Source: Microbacterium sp. Root61 (lineage in GTDB: Bacteria; Actinomycetota; Actinomycetes; Actinomycetales; Microbacteriaceae). Taken from it: a stretch of DNA of 64,000 bases. This document shows positions 21,302 to 30,817 of this stretch, piece after piece. The stretch is taken from NCBI RefSeq assembly GCF_001427525.1, contig NZ_LMGU01000002.1, forward strand, positions 335,010 through 399,009, read 5' to 3'. The notes below the pieces were generated by a model. The model made no database searches and was not told where the DNA came from. It saw nothing but the letters and a program-made list of their open reading frames with translations. The number at the start of each line of letters is the position of its first letter. Position 1 is the first letter of the stretch. The position numbers were made by a program, and so were the translations under genes.

Positions 21302-23035
21302 GTGCTCGGAAAACTCCTGGTGCGCTACCTGCGACCGGCGTGGCCCTTGATCCTCGCGGTCGTCGTGTTCCAGCTCGCACAATCGATCGCGTCGCTCATG
21401 CTGCCGACGCTCAACGCCGACATCATCGACAACGGTGTCGTCCAGGGGGACATCCCCTACATCTGGTCCACAGGCGCCCTCATGCTCGGGATCAGCCTCG
21501 TGCAGGTCGTGTGCGCGATCATCGCCGTCTACTTCGGCTCGCGCCTTGCCATGGGGATGGGGCGCCAGCTGCGCTCCGACCTGTTCCACCGCGTGGTGGC
21601 CTTCTCCCAGCGCGAAGTCGGGCAGTTCGGCGCGCCCTCGCTGATCACCCGCAACACGAACGACGTGCAGCAGGTGCAGATGCTCGTGCAGGTGTCGGCG
21701 ACGCTGATGGTGTCCGCTCCGATCCTCGCCATCGGCGGCGTGATCTTCGCCGTGCAGCAGGACGTCGGGCTCTCCTGGCTGATGGCCGTCGCGATCCCGA
21801 TCCTGCTCATCATCGTCTCGCTCATCGTCGTGCGCATGGTGCCCGCCTTCCAGCAGATGCAGAAGCGCATCGACCGGGTCAACCAGATCCTGCGCGAGCA
21901 GCTCACCGGCATCCGCGTCGTGCGCGCCTTCGTGCGCGAGAACGAGGAGCGCGCGCGGTTCGCCGACGCGAGCGAGGGCGTCATGGTGACCGCCACGCGC
22001 GCCGGCAACCTGATGGCGCTCATGTTCCCCGCCGTGATGCTCGTGATGAACCTCTCCAGCGTCGCGGTCATCTGGTTCGGCGCCTACCAGGTGCAGAACG
22101 ACGGTGTGCAGATCGGCACGCTGTTCGCCTTCCTGAACTACCTGATGCAGATCCTGATGGGCGTCATGATGGCGACGTTCATGTTCGTGATGATCCCGCG
22201 CGCAGCGGTGTGTGCGAACCGCATCGGCGAGGTGCTCGACACCGAGCCGTCCGTCGCGGCACCGCACGTCCCGGCATCCGCCCCCGTGCCTGCCGGACGC
22301 ATCGAGTTCGACCATGCCGACTTCACCTACCCCGGCGCCGACGATGCCGTGCTGCACGACATCACGTTCACCGTCGAGCCCGGCACCACGACGGCGATCA
22401 TCGGATCCACAGGCGCCGGCAAGACCACCCTCATCGGTCTGGTGCCGAGGCTGTTCGACGTCACCGGCGGCGCCGTGCGCGTCGACGGCGTCGATGTCCG
22501 CGAGTACGACCCCGACGAGCTGTGGCAGCGCGTCGGGCTGGTGCAGCAGCGCGCGTTCCTGTTCTCCGGGACGATCGCCTCGAACCTTCGCTACGGTGAT
22601 GCCTCGGCCACAGACGAGGACCTGTGGCGCGCGCTCGAACTGGCCCAGGCGAAGGACTTCGTCGCCGCCATGCCCGAGCAGCTCGAGGCGCCGATCGCCC
22701 AGGGCGGCACGAACGTCTCGGGCGGGCAGCGGCAACGGCTCGCGATCGCCCGCGCCTTGGTGAAGCGGCCCGAGATCTACATCTTCGACGACTCGTTCTC
22801 GGCGCTCGACCTGCGCACCGACCGGGCGCTCCGGCTCGCCCTGGACACCCACCTGCCCGACGCCGCACGACTGGTCGTGGCGCAGCGCGTCTCGACCATT
22901 CAGCACGCCGACCAGATCATCGTGCTCGAGCACGGGCGCATCGTCGGAACCGGCACGCACGACGAACTCGTCGAGACGTGCGAGACCTATAAGGAGATCG
23001 TGGATTCCCAGCTCTCGGCGGAGGCGGCGGCATGA
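21302..23035 (+). CDS. ABC exporter half-transporter, degenerate NBD partner
   Basis: 577 residues: a six-helix transmembrane domain (about 1-310) and an ATPase domain. Walker A is GSTGAGKTTL near 367 and the signature SGGQRQR near 470. Walker B reads FDDSFSALD, with Asp in place of the catalytic Glu, and the H-loop reads VVAQRVST, with Gln in place of His. These changes mark the non-hydrolysing half of a heterodimeric exporter of the TM287/288 or LmrCD type. GTG start one base after the TetR stop; the end overlaps the partner gene (ATGA). Confidence 0.92.
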   Translation: MLGKLLVRYLRPAWPLILAVVVFQLAQSIASLMLPTLNADIIDNGVVQGDIPYIWSTGALMLGISLVQVVCAIIAVYFGSRLAMGMGRQLRSDLFHRVVAFSQREVGQFGAPSLITRNTNDVQQVQMLVQVSATLMVSAPILAIGGVIFAVQQDVGLSWLMAVAIPILLIIVSLIVVRMVPAFQQMQKRIDRVNQILREQLTGIRVVRAFVRENEERARFADASEGVMVTATRAGNLMALMFPAVMLVMNLSSVAVIWFGAYQVQNDGVQIGTLFAFLNYLMQILMGVMMATFMFVMIPRAAVCANRIGEVLDTEPSVAAPHVPASAPVPAGRIEFDHADFTYPGADDAVLHDITFTVEPGTTTAIIGSTGAGKTTLIGLVPRLFDVTGGAVRVDGVDVREYDPDELWQRVGLVQQRAFLFSGTIASNLRYGDASATDEDLWRALELAQAKDFVAAMPEQLEAPIAQGGTNVSGGQRQRLAIARALVKRPEIYIFDDSFSALDLRTDRALRLALDTHLPDAARLVVAQRVSTIQHADQIIVLEHGRIVGTGTHDELVETCETYKEIVDSQLSAEAAA

Positions 23036-25089
23036 GCGGCGCAGGGGACTCGAAGCCCGCTGCGGCCCCCGCACCGCGCGGGCCGATGGGCGGCGGCCCG
23101 ATGGGGCGCGGGGGCGCAGGCGCCCCGGTGCAGAAGGCGCAGAACTTCGGTCCCAGTGCGAAGCGCCTCCTCGGCACGCTGCGCGTCGACCTCACCAAGA
23201 TCATCGTCGTCATCGGGTTCGGGGTCATCAGCGTCGCGCTGACGGTGCTCGGCCCGTGGCTGCTCGGTCAGGGCACGAACATCGTCTTCGCGGGATTCGT
23301 CTCGCTGCAGATGCCCCCGGGACTCACCAAGCAGCAGGTCATCGACCAGCTCGTCGCGAGCGGTCAGCAGCAGCAGGCCGACATGATCGCGCCGATGAAC
23401 TTCACGCCCGGTGCCGGCATCGACTTCACGGCGCTCGGATGGATCCTCGCACTGGTGCTGGCCATCTACCTGGCCGCCAGCGTGTTCAGCTGGCTGCAGG
23501 CGTACATCCTCAACGGTGTCGTCCAGCGCGCCATGCACCGCCTGCGCATGCAGGTGGAGGAGAAGGTGCACCGCCTCCCGCTGTCGTACTTCGACCGGAT
23601 CCAGCGCGGCGAGCTGCTCAGCAGGGTCACCAACGACGTCGACAACATCGGCCAGACGATGCAGCAGACGCTGTCCCAGGTCATCGTGTCGCTGCTCACC
23701 GTCCTCGGCGTGATGGTCATGATGTTCCTGATCTCGCCGCTGCTGGCGGCGATCGCGCTCGTCACGATCCCGCTGACGATCCTGATCACGGTGCTGGTCG
23801 CGCGACGCTCGCAGAAGCTGTTCGTCGCGCAGTGGAAGGCCACCGGCATCCTGAACGCCCGCGTCGAGGAGACCTTCTCGGGCCACTCGATCGTGAAGGT
23901 GTTCGGCCACCAGAAGGAGGTCGAGTCCGACTTCGGCGACGAGAACGACGAGGTCTACCGCGCGAGCTTCGGCGCGCAGTTCCTGTCCGGCGTGATCATG
24001 CCGGCGATGATGTTCATCGGCAACCTGTCGTATGTCGCGATCGCGGTGGTCGGCGGCCTGCAGGTGGCCGCGGGGCTGCTCTCGATCGGTGATGTGCAGG
24101 CGTTCATCCAGTACTCGCGCCAGTTCACCCAGCCGCTCAGCCAGCTCGGCTCGATGGCCAACCTGCTGCAGTCGGGCGTCGCCAGCGCGGAGCGCGTGTT
24201 CGAGTTCCTGGACGAGGACGAGCAGAGCGCCGATCCGGATCCGGCGCAGACCGCCCCCGACTCGGCGAGCGAGCTGCGATTCGAGAATGTGTCGTTCCGC
24301 TACTCGCCCGACAAGCCCCTCATCGACGGACTGAGCCTCGCCGCGCTGCCGGGCAGCACGGTCGCGATCGTGGGACCCACCGGCGCGGGCAAGACCACGC
24401 TGGTGAACCTCATCATGCGCTTCTACGACGTGGACTCGGGCACGATCTCACTGAACGGCGTCGACACCCACGCCATGACCCGTGACAATCTGCGTGCGCG
24501 CACCGGCATGGTCCTGCAGGACACCTGGCTGTTCTCCGGGACGATCCGCGAGAACATCGCCTACGGACGACCGGATGCCTCGGAGGAGGAGATCGTCGCG
24601 GCGGCCACGGCCGCCTACGTCGACCGATTCGTGCACGCACTGCCCGACGGCTACGACACCGTTCTGGACGACGAGGCGACGAACCTCAGTGTGGGGGAGC
24701 GGCAGCTGATCACGATCGCCCGGGCGTTCCTGGCTGATCCGCGCATCCTCATCCTGGACGAGGCGACCAGCTCGGTGGACACCCGTACCGAGCTGCTCAT
24801 CCAGCGGGCGATGGTGCGCCTGCGTGAAGAGCGCACGGCGTTCGTCATCGCGCACCGTCTCTCCACGATCCGCGATGCCGATCTGATCCTCGTGATGGAG
24901 GACGGCGCGATCGTCGAGCAGGGCACGCACGATGAGCTGCTGCTGGCGAAGGGGGCCTACTGGCGCCTGTACAACGCCCAGTTCGAGGCGCCGGTCGATG
25001 AGGGCGAGCCCGTGCCCGTGGGCGCGCCCCCCGCGGGTGTCGAGTTCGCCGCGGATGTGGAGGGCTTCGAATCGTCGCCCGAGGAGTGA
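23032..25089 (+). CDS. ABC exporter half-transporter, catalytic NBD partner
   Basis: 685 residues. It has a Pro/Gly-rich N-terminal tail (GPMGGGPMGRGG), a six-helix membrane domain with an extra loop rich in Gln and Met between the first two helices, and an ATPase domain. Walker A is GPTGAGKTTL near 446, Walker B LILDEATS near 573 with the catalytic Glu present, and the H-loop is IAHRLS. The signature is SVGERQ instead of SGGQ. It pairs with the preceding half so that one ATP site is intact and one is degenerate. Substrate unknown. Confidence 0.92.
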   Translation: MSGAGDSKPAAAPAPRGPMGGGPMGRGGAGAPVQKAQNFGPSAKRLLGTLRVDLTKIIVVIGFGVISVALTVLGPWLLGQGTNIVFAGFVSLQMPPGLTKQQVIDQLVASGQQQQADMIAPMNFTPGAGIDFTALGWILALVLAIYLAASVFSWLQAYILNGVVQRAMHRLRMQVEEKVHRLPLSYFDRIQRGELLSRVTNDVDNIGQTMQQTLSQVIVSLLTVLGVMVMMFLISPLLAAIALVTIPLTILITVLVARRSQKLFVAQWKATGILNARVEETFSGHSIVKVFGHQKEVESDFGDENDEVYRASFGAQFLSGVIMPAMMFIGNLSYVAIAVVGGLQVAAGLLSIGDVQAFIQYSRQFTQPLSQLGSMANLLQSGVASAERVFEFLDEDEQSADPDPAQTAPDSASELRFENVSFRYSPDKPLIDGLSLAALPGSTVAIVGPTGAGKTTLVNLIMRFYDVDSGTISLNGVDTHAMTRDNLRARTGMVLQDTWLFSGTIRENIAYGRPDASEEEIVAAATAAYVDRFVHALPDGYDTVLDDEATNLSVGERQLITIARAFLADPRILILDEATSSVDTRTELLIQRAMVRLREERTAFVIAHRLSTIRDADLILVMEDGAIVEQGTHDELLLAKGAYWRLYNAQFEAPVDEGEPVPVGAPPAGVEFAADVEGFESSPEE

Positions 25090-25120
25090 GGCGTCGCCGG
25101 TTCGGAAACCCATCGTCCAC

Positions 25121-25126
25121 TAGGCT
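25121..25126 (+). promoter_or_regulatory. -10 box TAGGCT of the PP2C gene
   Basis: TAGGCT lies 9 bases before an ATG at 25136 that is in frame with the phosphatase. It lies 63 bases before the GTG at 25190 that has a good ribosome site. Confidence 0.55.
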
Positions 25127-25189
25127 GTCACCACAATGCGCGTACCGCTTCGGCGGGAAGCCGTCGGCATTTACGGGGAGGACGAAGGC

Positions 25190-26053
25190 GTGACCGAAGT
25201 GTCGACCCATTCGCATTCCGTTGCCGCGCGTGGCGGGCCGATCGAGCTGACCTGGGCCGCCGCGACCGACACCGGTCGGCGTCGCGAGGCAAATCAGGAC
25301 GCGTTCCTGGCCGTCTATCCGCTCTTCGTGGTGGCCGACGGCATGGGCGGCCACATCGGCGGCGAGATCGCCAGTGCGAGCACCGTCGATCGGCTGCGTC
25401 CGCTCGCGGAGTCCGGTGCCGTGACGACCAAGGCGATCGAGAAGGCGCTGGCGAAGGCCGTCAAGGACATCGCCTCGCACCCCGAGACGACCGATGAGGG
25501 CACCGGCACGACCGTGACGGGGGTGTTCCTCGACGTCAGCGGCGCGGCCGCGCACTGGGTCACGCTCAACATCGGCGATTCGCGCGTCTATCTCGTGCGG
25601 GACGGCTCCATCGTCCAGATCACGACCGACCACTCGGTCGTGCAGGAATTGGTCGCCTCCGGTCGGCTCAGCCCCGAAGAGGCCGAGAACCACCCGTACG
25701 GCAACGTCATCACGCGCGCGGTCGGACCGAGCGAGAGCGTCACCCCCGACTACGTGCGACTCGACGTGGTCGACGGCGACCGGTTCGTGATCTGCTCCGA
25801 CGGGTTGACCAAGGAACTCACCGACTACGGCATCCAGCATTTCCTCGCCGAGCACGCCGACCCCGCCCCTGCGGTCGAGGCCATGCTCGAGGCGGCGCTG
25901 GAGAACGGCGGTCGCGACAACATCTCGATCATCGTGCTCAATGCCTCGGTGCCCGGGTCCCCCCGCGCGGCCGACACACAGGGTGAGCGGGCCGACATCG
26001 AGCCGTCGGACGCCACCGTGCCGGTGCCCGTGACCGGCTCCTCCCCAGCCTGA
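25190..26053 (+). CDS. PP2C-type serine/threonine protein phosphatase
   Basis: 287 residues by the GTG at 25190, which follows GGGGAGGA at ideal spacing; an in-frame ATG at 25136 would add 18 residues. PP2C metal and catalytic motifs are in order: RRREANQDAF, VVADGMGGHIGG, NIGDSRVYLVRDG, TKELTD after the ICSDG motif, and GGRDNISIIV. It is a cytosolic single-domain phosphatase with no membrane anchor, and no partner Ser/Thr kinase gene of the PknB type is next to it. It is followed 73 bases later by the FtsK-like gene. Confidence 0.92.
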   Translation: MTEVSTHSHSVAARGGPIELTWAAATDTGRRREANQDAFLAVYPLFVVADGMGGHIGGEIASASTVDRLRPLAESGAVTTKAIEKALAKAVKDIASHPETTDEGTGTTVTGVFLDVSGAAAHWVTLNIGDSRVYLVRDGSIVQITTDHSVVQELVASGRLSPEEAENHPYGNVITRAVGPSESVTPDYVRLDVVDGDRFVICSDGLTKELTDYGIQHFLAEHADPAPAVEAMLEAALENGGRDNISIIVLNASVPGSPRAADTQGERADIEPSDATVPVPVTGSSPA

Positions 26054-26126
26054 CGTCGACCCGGCCCGACCCACGGGTCGCCGATCGCGCGTACTCGCCT
26101 GGATCCGCGCGGCATTGACTGGGCGG

Positions 26127-29024
26127 ATGGTCAGCACCTTCACCCCACGGCCGGCCGCGGTCGATGCCCGCACGCCGCCCGGTGGTCGCACGGTCGCACT
26201 GCGTCCGATGGATCCCGCCGTGCACGAGGCCGCACGGCTGGTGCTGCCTCCGACGTGGACCCGGCCTCCCCGCCCGCCGCTGCCGGTCCTCGCCTCCGTC
26301 GTCCCGCTCCTCGGGGCCGTCGTGCTGTGGCTGGTCACCGGATCGATCCTCTCGCTCTGGCTCGCCCTCCTCGGCCCGCTCATCGGCGCCGCGACGATGC
26401 TCGACGGCGTGCGCGGGGCACGACGGGCGCGCACGCACGCGGGGAGGGCGGCGGATGACGCGCGTGCGGCCGTCGCCGTCGCGATCGTCGAGCGGCACGG
26501 TGCAGAGCGGCTGCGGCGATGGGCGCGGCACCCCGACGTCGCGCACTTCGTGGCGCACGACGATGAGGTGTGGCGTGCCGTGCCGGGCCGGGCGGATGCC
26601 CTGGTGGTCGGTGCCGGCGCAGCGGCCAGCGAGCTGCGCGTGGACGGCGGTGAGGACGACCCGGCATCCCGCGAGATCCGGGCACGTGCGGCGATCCTGA
26701 CGGAGGCTCCGGTGCTCCTGCCGGTCGGCGCGGGGATCGCCGTACTGGGACCGGCCGTGCTCGCCGATGCCGTGGTGCGCGGCCTGGCGCTCCAGCTGTG
26801 CCTGAGTGCGCCACCGGGCGAGGTGGAACTCACGCTCGGACGCGGGGGCGCGGGGCACGCATGGGCCGAGCAGCTGCCGCACAGCCGCATGCCCGGGCGC
26901 ACGGTGCTGGCGGTCCTCGGACCCGACGACGCGGTCCCGGCCGACGCCGATGCCGTACTGGTGAGCGCGCGCGAAGCGGGACCCACACCGCCGCGGTGCG
27001 CCGCGGTCCTCACCGTCCATTCGCCGCAGCGCGCCCGTCTGGACTACGCGGGACGTGTGCAGGAGGTCGCCGTCGAGGCGGTGGCCCCCGCGCAAGCCGC
27101 GTCTATCGCCGGCAGCCTGGCGGAGCGGGCTGGGACCGTCCTCGGACAGCGGGAGGAGACTTCCACGGTGCTCCTGGCCTCCCTCCTGCCGCAGGAGTCC
27201 TCAGGGCCCCGGGAGGGGCTCTCCGCGGTCATCGGCGTCGACGTCGGTCACCCCTTCGCCGTCGACCTCGTCGCCGACGGCCCGCACGCGGTCGTCGCCG
27301 GGGTGACGGGCTCGGGCAAGAGTGAGCTGCTGATCACCTGGATCCTGTCGCTGTGCGCCACGTACACGACGCGCGAGGTCAGCTTCCTTCTCGCGGACTT
27401 CAAGGGCGGGACGGCGTTCGACGCCCTGGCCGACGTTCCGCACGTCACCGGAGTCATCACCGACCTCGACGGGGCCGGGGCGCGGCGGGCGATCGAGAGC
27501 CTCCGCGCCGAGGTGCGCTGGCGGGAGGCCGAACTCGCCCGCGTCGGGGCACGGGACGTGCGAGACGCACGCGCGGAGCTGCCGCGCCTGGTGATCGTCG
27601 TCGACGAGTTCGCGGCGCTGCTGGACGGCCACCCGGAACTGCACGCGGTCTTCACCGACGTGGCGGCGCGCGGGCGGGCGCTCGGGATGCACCTCATCCT
27701 CGGCACGCAGCGCGTGGCCGGCGTCGTCCGCGATGCGCTGCTGGCCAACTGTCCGCTGCGGGTCAGCCTGCGCGTCACCGATCCGATCGACAGCCGCGCG
27801 GTGGTCGGCACCGATCACGCGGCCCAGCTGCCCGGCGGCGCACCGGGGCGCGGCATCGCCTTCGTCCGGCGCTCGGGCGATCGCAGCCCGACCCGAATCC
27901 GGGTGGCGCTCACCGTGCCGGCGGACATCGCCGCGGTGCGGGACCGCGACGGGGGAGTGCGTCCGCGTCGTCCGTGGCTGCCGGAGCTGCCTGCGCTGGT
28001 TCGGCTCGACGACGTGCGCGGTCCGGATGCCGGGGGCGAGCTCGTCCTCGGCCTCGTCGACGAGCCGGAGCTGCAGCGCCAGCGCCCGGCGGTGCTCGGT
28101 GTCACCGACCGCGGACTCCTCATCGTCGGCGGAGCCGGCACGGGCAGGACCACGATCCTGCGCGCGATCGCCGCTCAGGTACCGGCGGAGGCGGTGTGGG
28201 TGGACTCGACGCCCGAGCGGGCGTGGGATGCGCTCGCCGCCCTGACCGAGCGTCCCGCGCCGCGCGGAACGGTGCTCCTGATCGACGACCTCGACGCGCT
28301 GGCCACGCGATTCCCGCACGAGTACGCGATGGTCGTGACCGAGCGCATCGAGCGCCTGCTGCGTGGGGCGGGGGATGCCGGGATCTTCGTCGCGGTCGCT
28401 ATGCAGCGGCCGACCGGCGCGGCCGCGCGATTCGCCGAGCTGCTGCCGCACCGTGCCGTCCTCGCGATGCCGTCACGGGCCGAGTACATCGCCGCCGGCG
28501 GAGAGTCCGCCCACCACACGCCCGACGCCCCGGCCGGACGGGGCCGGCTGGACGGTCGCGCAGTGCAGTTCTGCGTCGCCACCGACCTCGACCCGGAGCG
28601 CAGCGCTGCCGCCGCGCTCGACGCATGGTTCCCGTCATCCGGCATCACGGGCTTCGTCGGCCGCCGCTCCGCGGCCACGCGCGAGGTGCTCGCGGCATGG
28701 CAGTCCCGAGGGGCGCGCGTCATCCCCGTCGAGGATGCGGTGCGTGACATCCAGGCACCGACTCCGGGGGAGGCCCTGGTCATCGCGGGCGATCCGGACC
28801 AATGGCAGCGGCACTGGTCGCTGCTGGCGCAGGTGCGCGGAGATCACGATCTCGTCATCGATGCGGCCTGCCAGGCCGAGTACCGCCTGATCGCCGGAGA
28901 ACGCGATCTGCCGCCGTACTGCGCGCCGGGCGGGGCCCGCGCGTGGCTGCGCAAGGCGGACGGGCATCCGCAACGGATCGCTCTCCCCGGCGCCGACCTG
29001 CAGTTAGCTCTTGACCGCGTCTGA
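26127..29024 (+). CDS. FtsK/SpoIIIE-domain ATPase, EccC-like, with degenerate second ATPase
   Basis: 965 residues from the ATG at 26127; a TTG four codons earlier is possible. Two hydrophobic helices lie near 53-90. The first FtsK/SpoIIIE domain has Walker A GVTGSGKSEL near 391 and Walker B LVIVVDEFAAL near 488. A second nucleotide-binding domain has GGAGTGRTTIL near 668, with Arg for the Walker Lys, and LLIDDLDAL. The layout recalls EccC/EssC of type VII secretion, but no WXG100, EccB or EccD genes are present. Role unknown; probably an export or assembly motor. Confidence 0.85.
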   Translation: MVSTFTPRPAAVDARTPPGGRTVALRPMDPAVHEAARLVLPPTWTRPPRPPLPVLASVVPLLGAVVLWLVTGSILSLWLALLGPLIGAATMLDGVRGARRARTHAGRAADDARAAVAVAIVERHGAERLRRWARHPDVAHFVAHDDEVWRAVPGRADALVVGAGAAASELRVDGGEDDPASREIRARAAILTEAPVLLPVGAGIAVLGPAVLADAVVRGLALQLCLSAPPGEVELTLGRGGAGHAWAEQLPHSRMPGRTVLAVLGPDDAVPADADAVLVSAREAGPTPPRCAAVLTVHSPQRARLDYAGRVQEVAVEAVAPAQAASIAGSLAERAGTVLGQREETSTVLLASLLPQESSGPREGLSAVIGVDVGHPFAVDLVADGPHAVVAGVTGSGKSELLITWILSLCATYTTREVSFLLADFKGGTAFDALADVPHVTGVITDLDGAGARRAIESLRAEVRWREAELARVGARDVRDARAELPRLVIVVDEFAALLDGHPELHAVFTDVAARGRALGMHLILGTQRVAGVVRDALLANCPLRVSLRVTDPIDSRAVVGTDHAAQLPGGAPGRGIAFVRRSGDRSPTRIRVALTVPADIAAVRDRDGGVRPRRPWLPELPALVRLDDVRGPDAGGELVLGLVDEPELQRQRPAVLGVTDRGLLIVGGAGTGRTTILRAIAAQVPAEAVWVDSTPERAWDALAALTERPAPRGTVLLIDDLDALATRFPHEYAMVVTERIERLLRGAGDAGIFVAVAMQRPTGAAARFAELLPHRAVLAMPSRAEYIAAGGESAHHTPDAPAGRGRLDGRAVQFCVATDLDPERSAAAALDAWFPSSGITGFVGRRSAATREVLAAWQSRGARVIPVEDAVRDIQAPTPGEALVIAGDPDQWQRHWSLLAQVRGDHDLVIDAACQAEYRLIAGERDLPPYCAPGGARAWLRKADGHPQRIALPGADLQLALDRV

Positions 29025-29040
29025 GCGCGCGCCGTACGGT
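29011..29040 (+). promoter_or_regulatory. Promoter of the amino-acid permease gene
   Basis: TTGACC (29011-29016) and TACGGT (29035-29040) are separated by 18 bases; the -10 ends 6 bases before the GTG. The -35 overlaps the end of the FtsK-like gene. The best two-box promoter in the window. Confidence 0.7.
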
Positions 29041-29046
29041 CAGCGT

Positions 29047-30612
29047 GTGGCAACCACTCCGATCGACCTTTCCCGACCCGAGGGCAAGGGGCTGGCAGCA
29101 GGGACGCTGGGACTGTGGGGGTCGACCGTCATCGGTCTCGCCTCCACCGCGCCGGTCTACTCCCTCGTGGCCACCCTGGGCTTCGTGGTGCTCGCCGTCG
29201 GCGCTCAGGCGCCCATCGCGTTCGTCATCGCGTTCATCCCGATGCTCTTCATCGCCTTCGCCTACCGCGAGCTCAACAACGAGATCCCGGACTGCGGCAC
29301 CACGTTCACGTGGGGCACCAAGGCGTTCGGGCCATGGGTGGGCTGGATGGGCGGGTGGGGCGTCGCCGTGGCAGGCATGGTCGTGCTCGCGAACCTCGCG
29401 CAGATCGCGGGCATCTACTTCTGGGCGCTCATCGACGGGATCGTGCGCACGTCGCCCGACGCGCTCCTGGCCGAGAACGTCCCCCTCGTCACCGCGACCG
29501 GTGTGGTCTTCATCGCGCTGATGACCTGGGTGAGCTGGCGCGGGGTGGAGATCGGCGAGCGGATCCAGAACGTCCTGCTCGCGATCCAGTACCTGGCCCT
29601 CGCCATCTTCGTCGTGGCCGCGCTCTGGCAGTTCTTCGCCGGCACCGCGCCGAACCCCACGCCGTTCGACTGGTCGTGGTTCAACCCGTTCGCCTTCACG
29701 GAGTGGGGCGGGTTCGTCGAGGCGATCCTGCTCGCACTGTTCATCTACTGGGGCTGGGACACCTGCCTCGCGCTCAACGAGGAGACCAAGGACCCCAAGC
29801 GCATTCCGGGCCGCGCGGCGCTGCTGACCACGGTGATCCTGCTGTTCACCTACGTCGGGGTCACCATCGCGGCGATGATGTACGCCGGACTGGGCACCGA
29901 CGGCACCGGCCTCGGCAACGAGGCCAACGCCGACGATTTCTTCCTCGCGATCAAGGACGGCCTGCTCGGCCCGGTGGGCTGGATGCTGATCGTCGCCGTC
30001 ATGATCTCCGCGATCTCATCGACACAGACGACGATCCTGCCGACGGCGCGCGGCACGCTGGCCATGGCCGCGTACAAGGCGCTGCCGAGGAAGTTCGCCA
30101 CGGTGCATCCGCGGTTCAAGACGCCGTCGTTCTCCACACTGGTGATGGGCATCGTCGCGATCGTCTACTACGTCGGCATGACCCTCATCAGCGACAACAT
30201 CCTGCAGGACTCGATCCTGTCGCTGGGGCTCGCGATCGCGTTCTACTACGCCATCACGGGATACGCGTGCGTCTGGTACTTCCGTCGCGAGCTGTTCGCG
30301 TCGGCGAGGAACTTCTTCTACAAGTTCCTCTTCCCGCTGCTCGGAGCGCTGATGCTCACCTATGCGTTCGTCCAGTCCGCGATCGACATGTACGACGTCG
30401 ACTACGGCTACACGGTCCTGCTCGGTGTCGGAGGCACGTTCGTGCTCGGCATCGGGTCGCTCGCGTTCGGCGTGCTGCTGATGGTCCTGTGGTTCCTGTT
30501 CCCGCGCGCGAAGGCCTTCTTCCGCGGCGAGAGCCTCAACCGCGAGACGCCCGTGCTCGTTCCGGAAGACCCGGCGGACTACAGCCGCTCGATCGACGGC
30601 GGGCTCGTCTAG
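29047..30612 (+). CDS. APC-superfamily amino-acid permease
   Basis: 521 residues with about 12 to 14 membrane helices. The first helix contains GLWGSTVIGLASTAPVYS, the substrate-site unwound helix of APC carriers, and WGWDTCLALNEETKDPKRIPGRA is the typical loop and helix-6 segment. The start is the second of two overlapping GTG codons, set by the reading frame and the -10 spacing. The transported amino acid cannot be deduced. A weak hairpin (TCCGGG/CCCGGA, 30614-30632) follows the stop. Confidence 0.9.
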   Translation: MATTPIDLSRPEGKGLAAGTLGLWGSTVIGLASTAPVYSLVATLGFVVLAVGAQAPIAFVIAFIPMLFIAFAYRELNNEIPDCGTTFTWGTKAFGPWVGWMGGWGVAVAGMVVLANLAQIAGIYFWALIDGIVRTSPDALLAENVPLVTATGVVFIALMTWVSWRGVEIGERIQNVLLAIQYLALAIFVVAALWQFFAGTAPNPTPFDWSWFNPFAFTEWGGFVEAILLALFIYWGWDTCLALNEETKDPKRIPGRAALLTTVILLFTYVGVTIAAMMYAGLGTDGTGLGNEANADDFFLAIKDGLLGPVGWMLIVAVMISAISSTQTTILPTARGTLAMAAYKALPRKFATVHPRFKTPSFSTLVMGIVAIVYYVGMTLISDNILQDSILSLGLAIAFYYAITGYACVWYFRRELFASARNFFYKFLFPLLGALMLTYAFVQSAIDMYDVDYGYTVLLGVGGTFVLGIGSLAFGVLLMVLWFLFPRAKAFFRGESLNRETPVLVPEDPADYSRSIDGGLV

Positions 30613-30723
30613 ATCCGGGTCCACGTCCCGGAACCCACGATCTCATAACGGTTCGCCCGATCGATGCGGCGCCCGCATACGATGACAGCGTCCGAAGTCC
30701 GCGACTGACGAAGGGAGTCCGAA

Positions 30724-30780
30724 ATGGCCCAGCCTGCTGTGCGCTGTTGCCGCATCCCTTCCCTCGAGGCCGCCGCCTGA
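30724..30780 (+). CDS. Possible 18-residue leader peptide before the RIO kinase gene
   Basis: ATG preceded by GAAGGGAG at good spacing; the product is MAQPAVRCCRIPSLEAAA. The stop codon falls in the loop of a 9-bp stem, GAGGCCGCC (30766-30774) / GGTGGCCTC (30788-30796), which can compete with a smaller hairpin (CTCCG/CGGAG, 30794-30807). This resembles a translation-coupled leader with paired Cys codons, but there is no U-rich terminator. It could also be a chance ORF. Confidence 0.45.
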   Translation: MAQPAVRCCRIPSLEAAA

Positions 30781-30817
30781 CATCACCGGTGGCCTCCGTT
30801 CCCGGAGCTTCCCACCC

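Noticed and set aside
26127..29024. A full type VII secretion locus
   Set aside because: Only the EccC-like ATPase is present; flanking genes are a phosphatase and an amino-acid permease.
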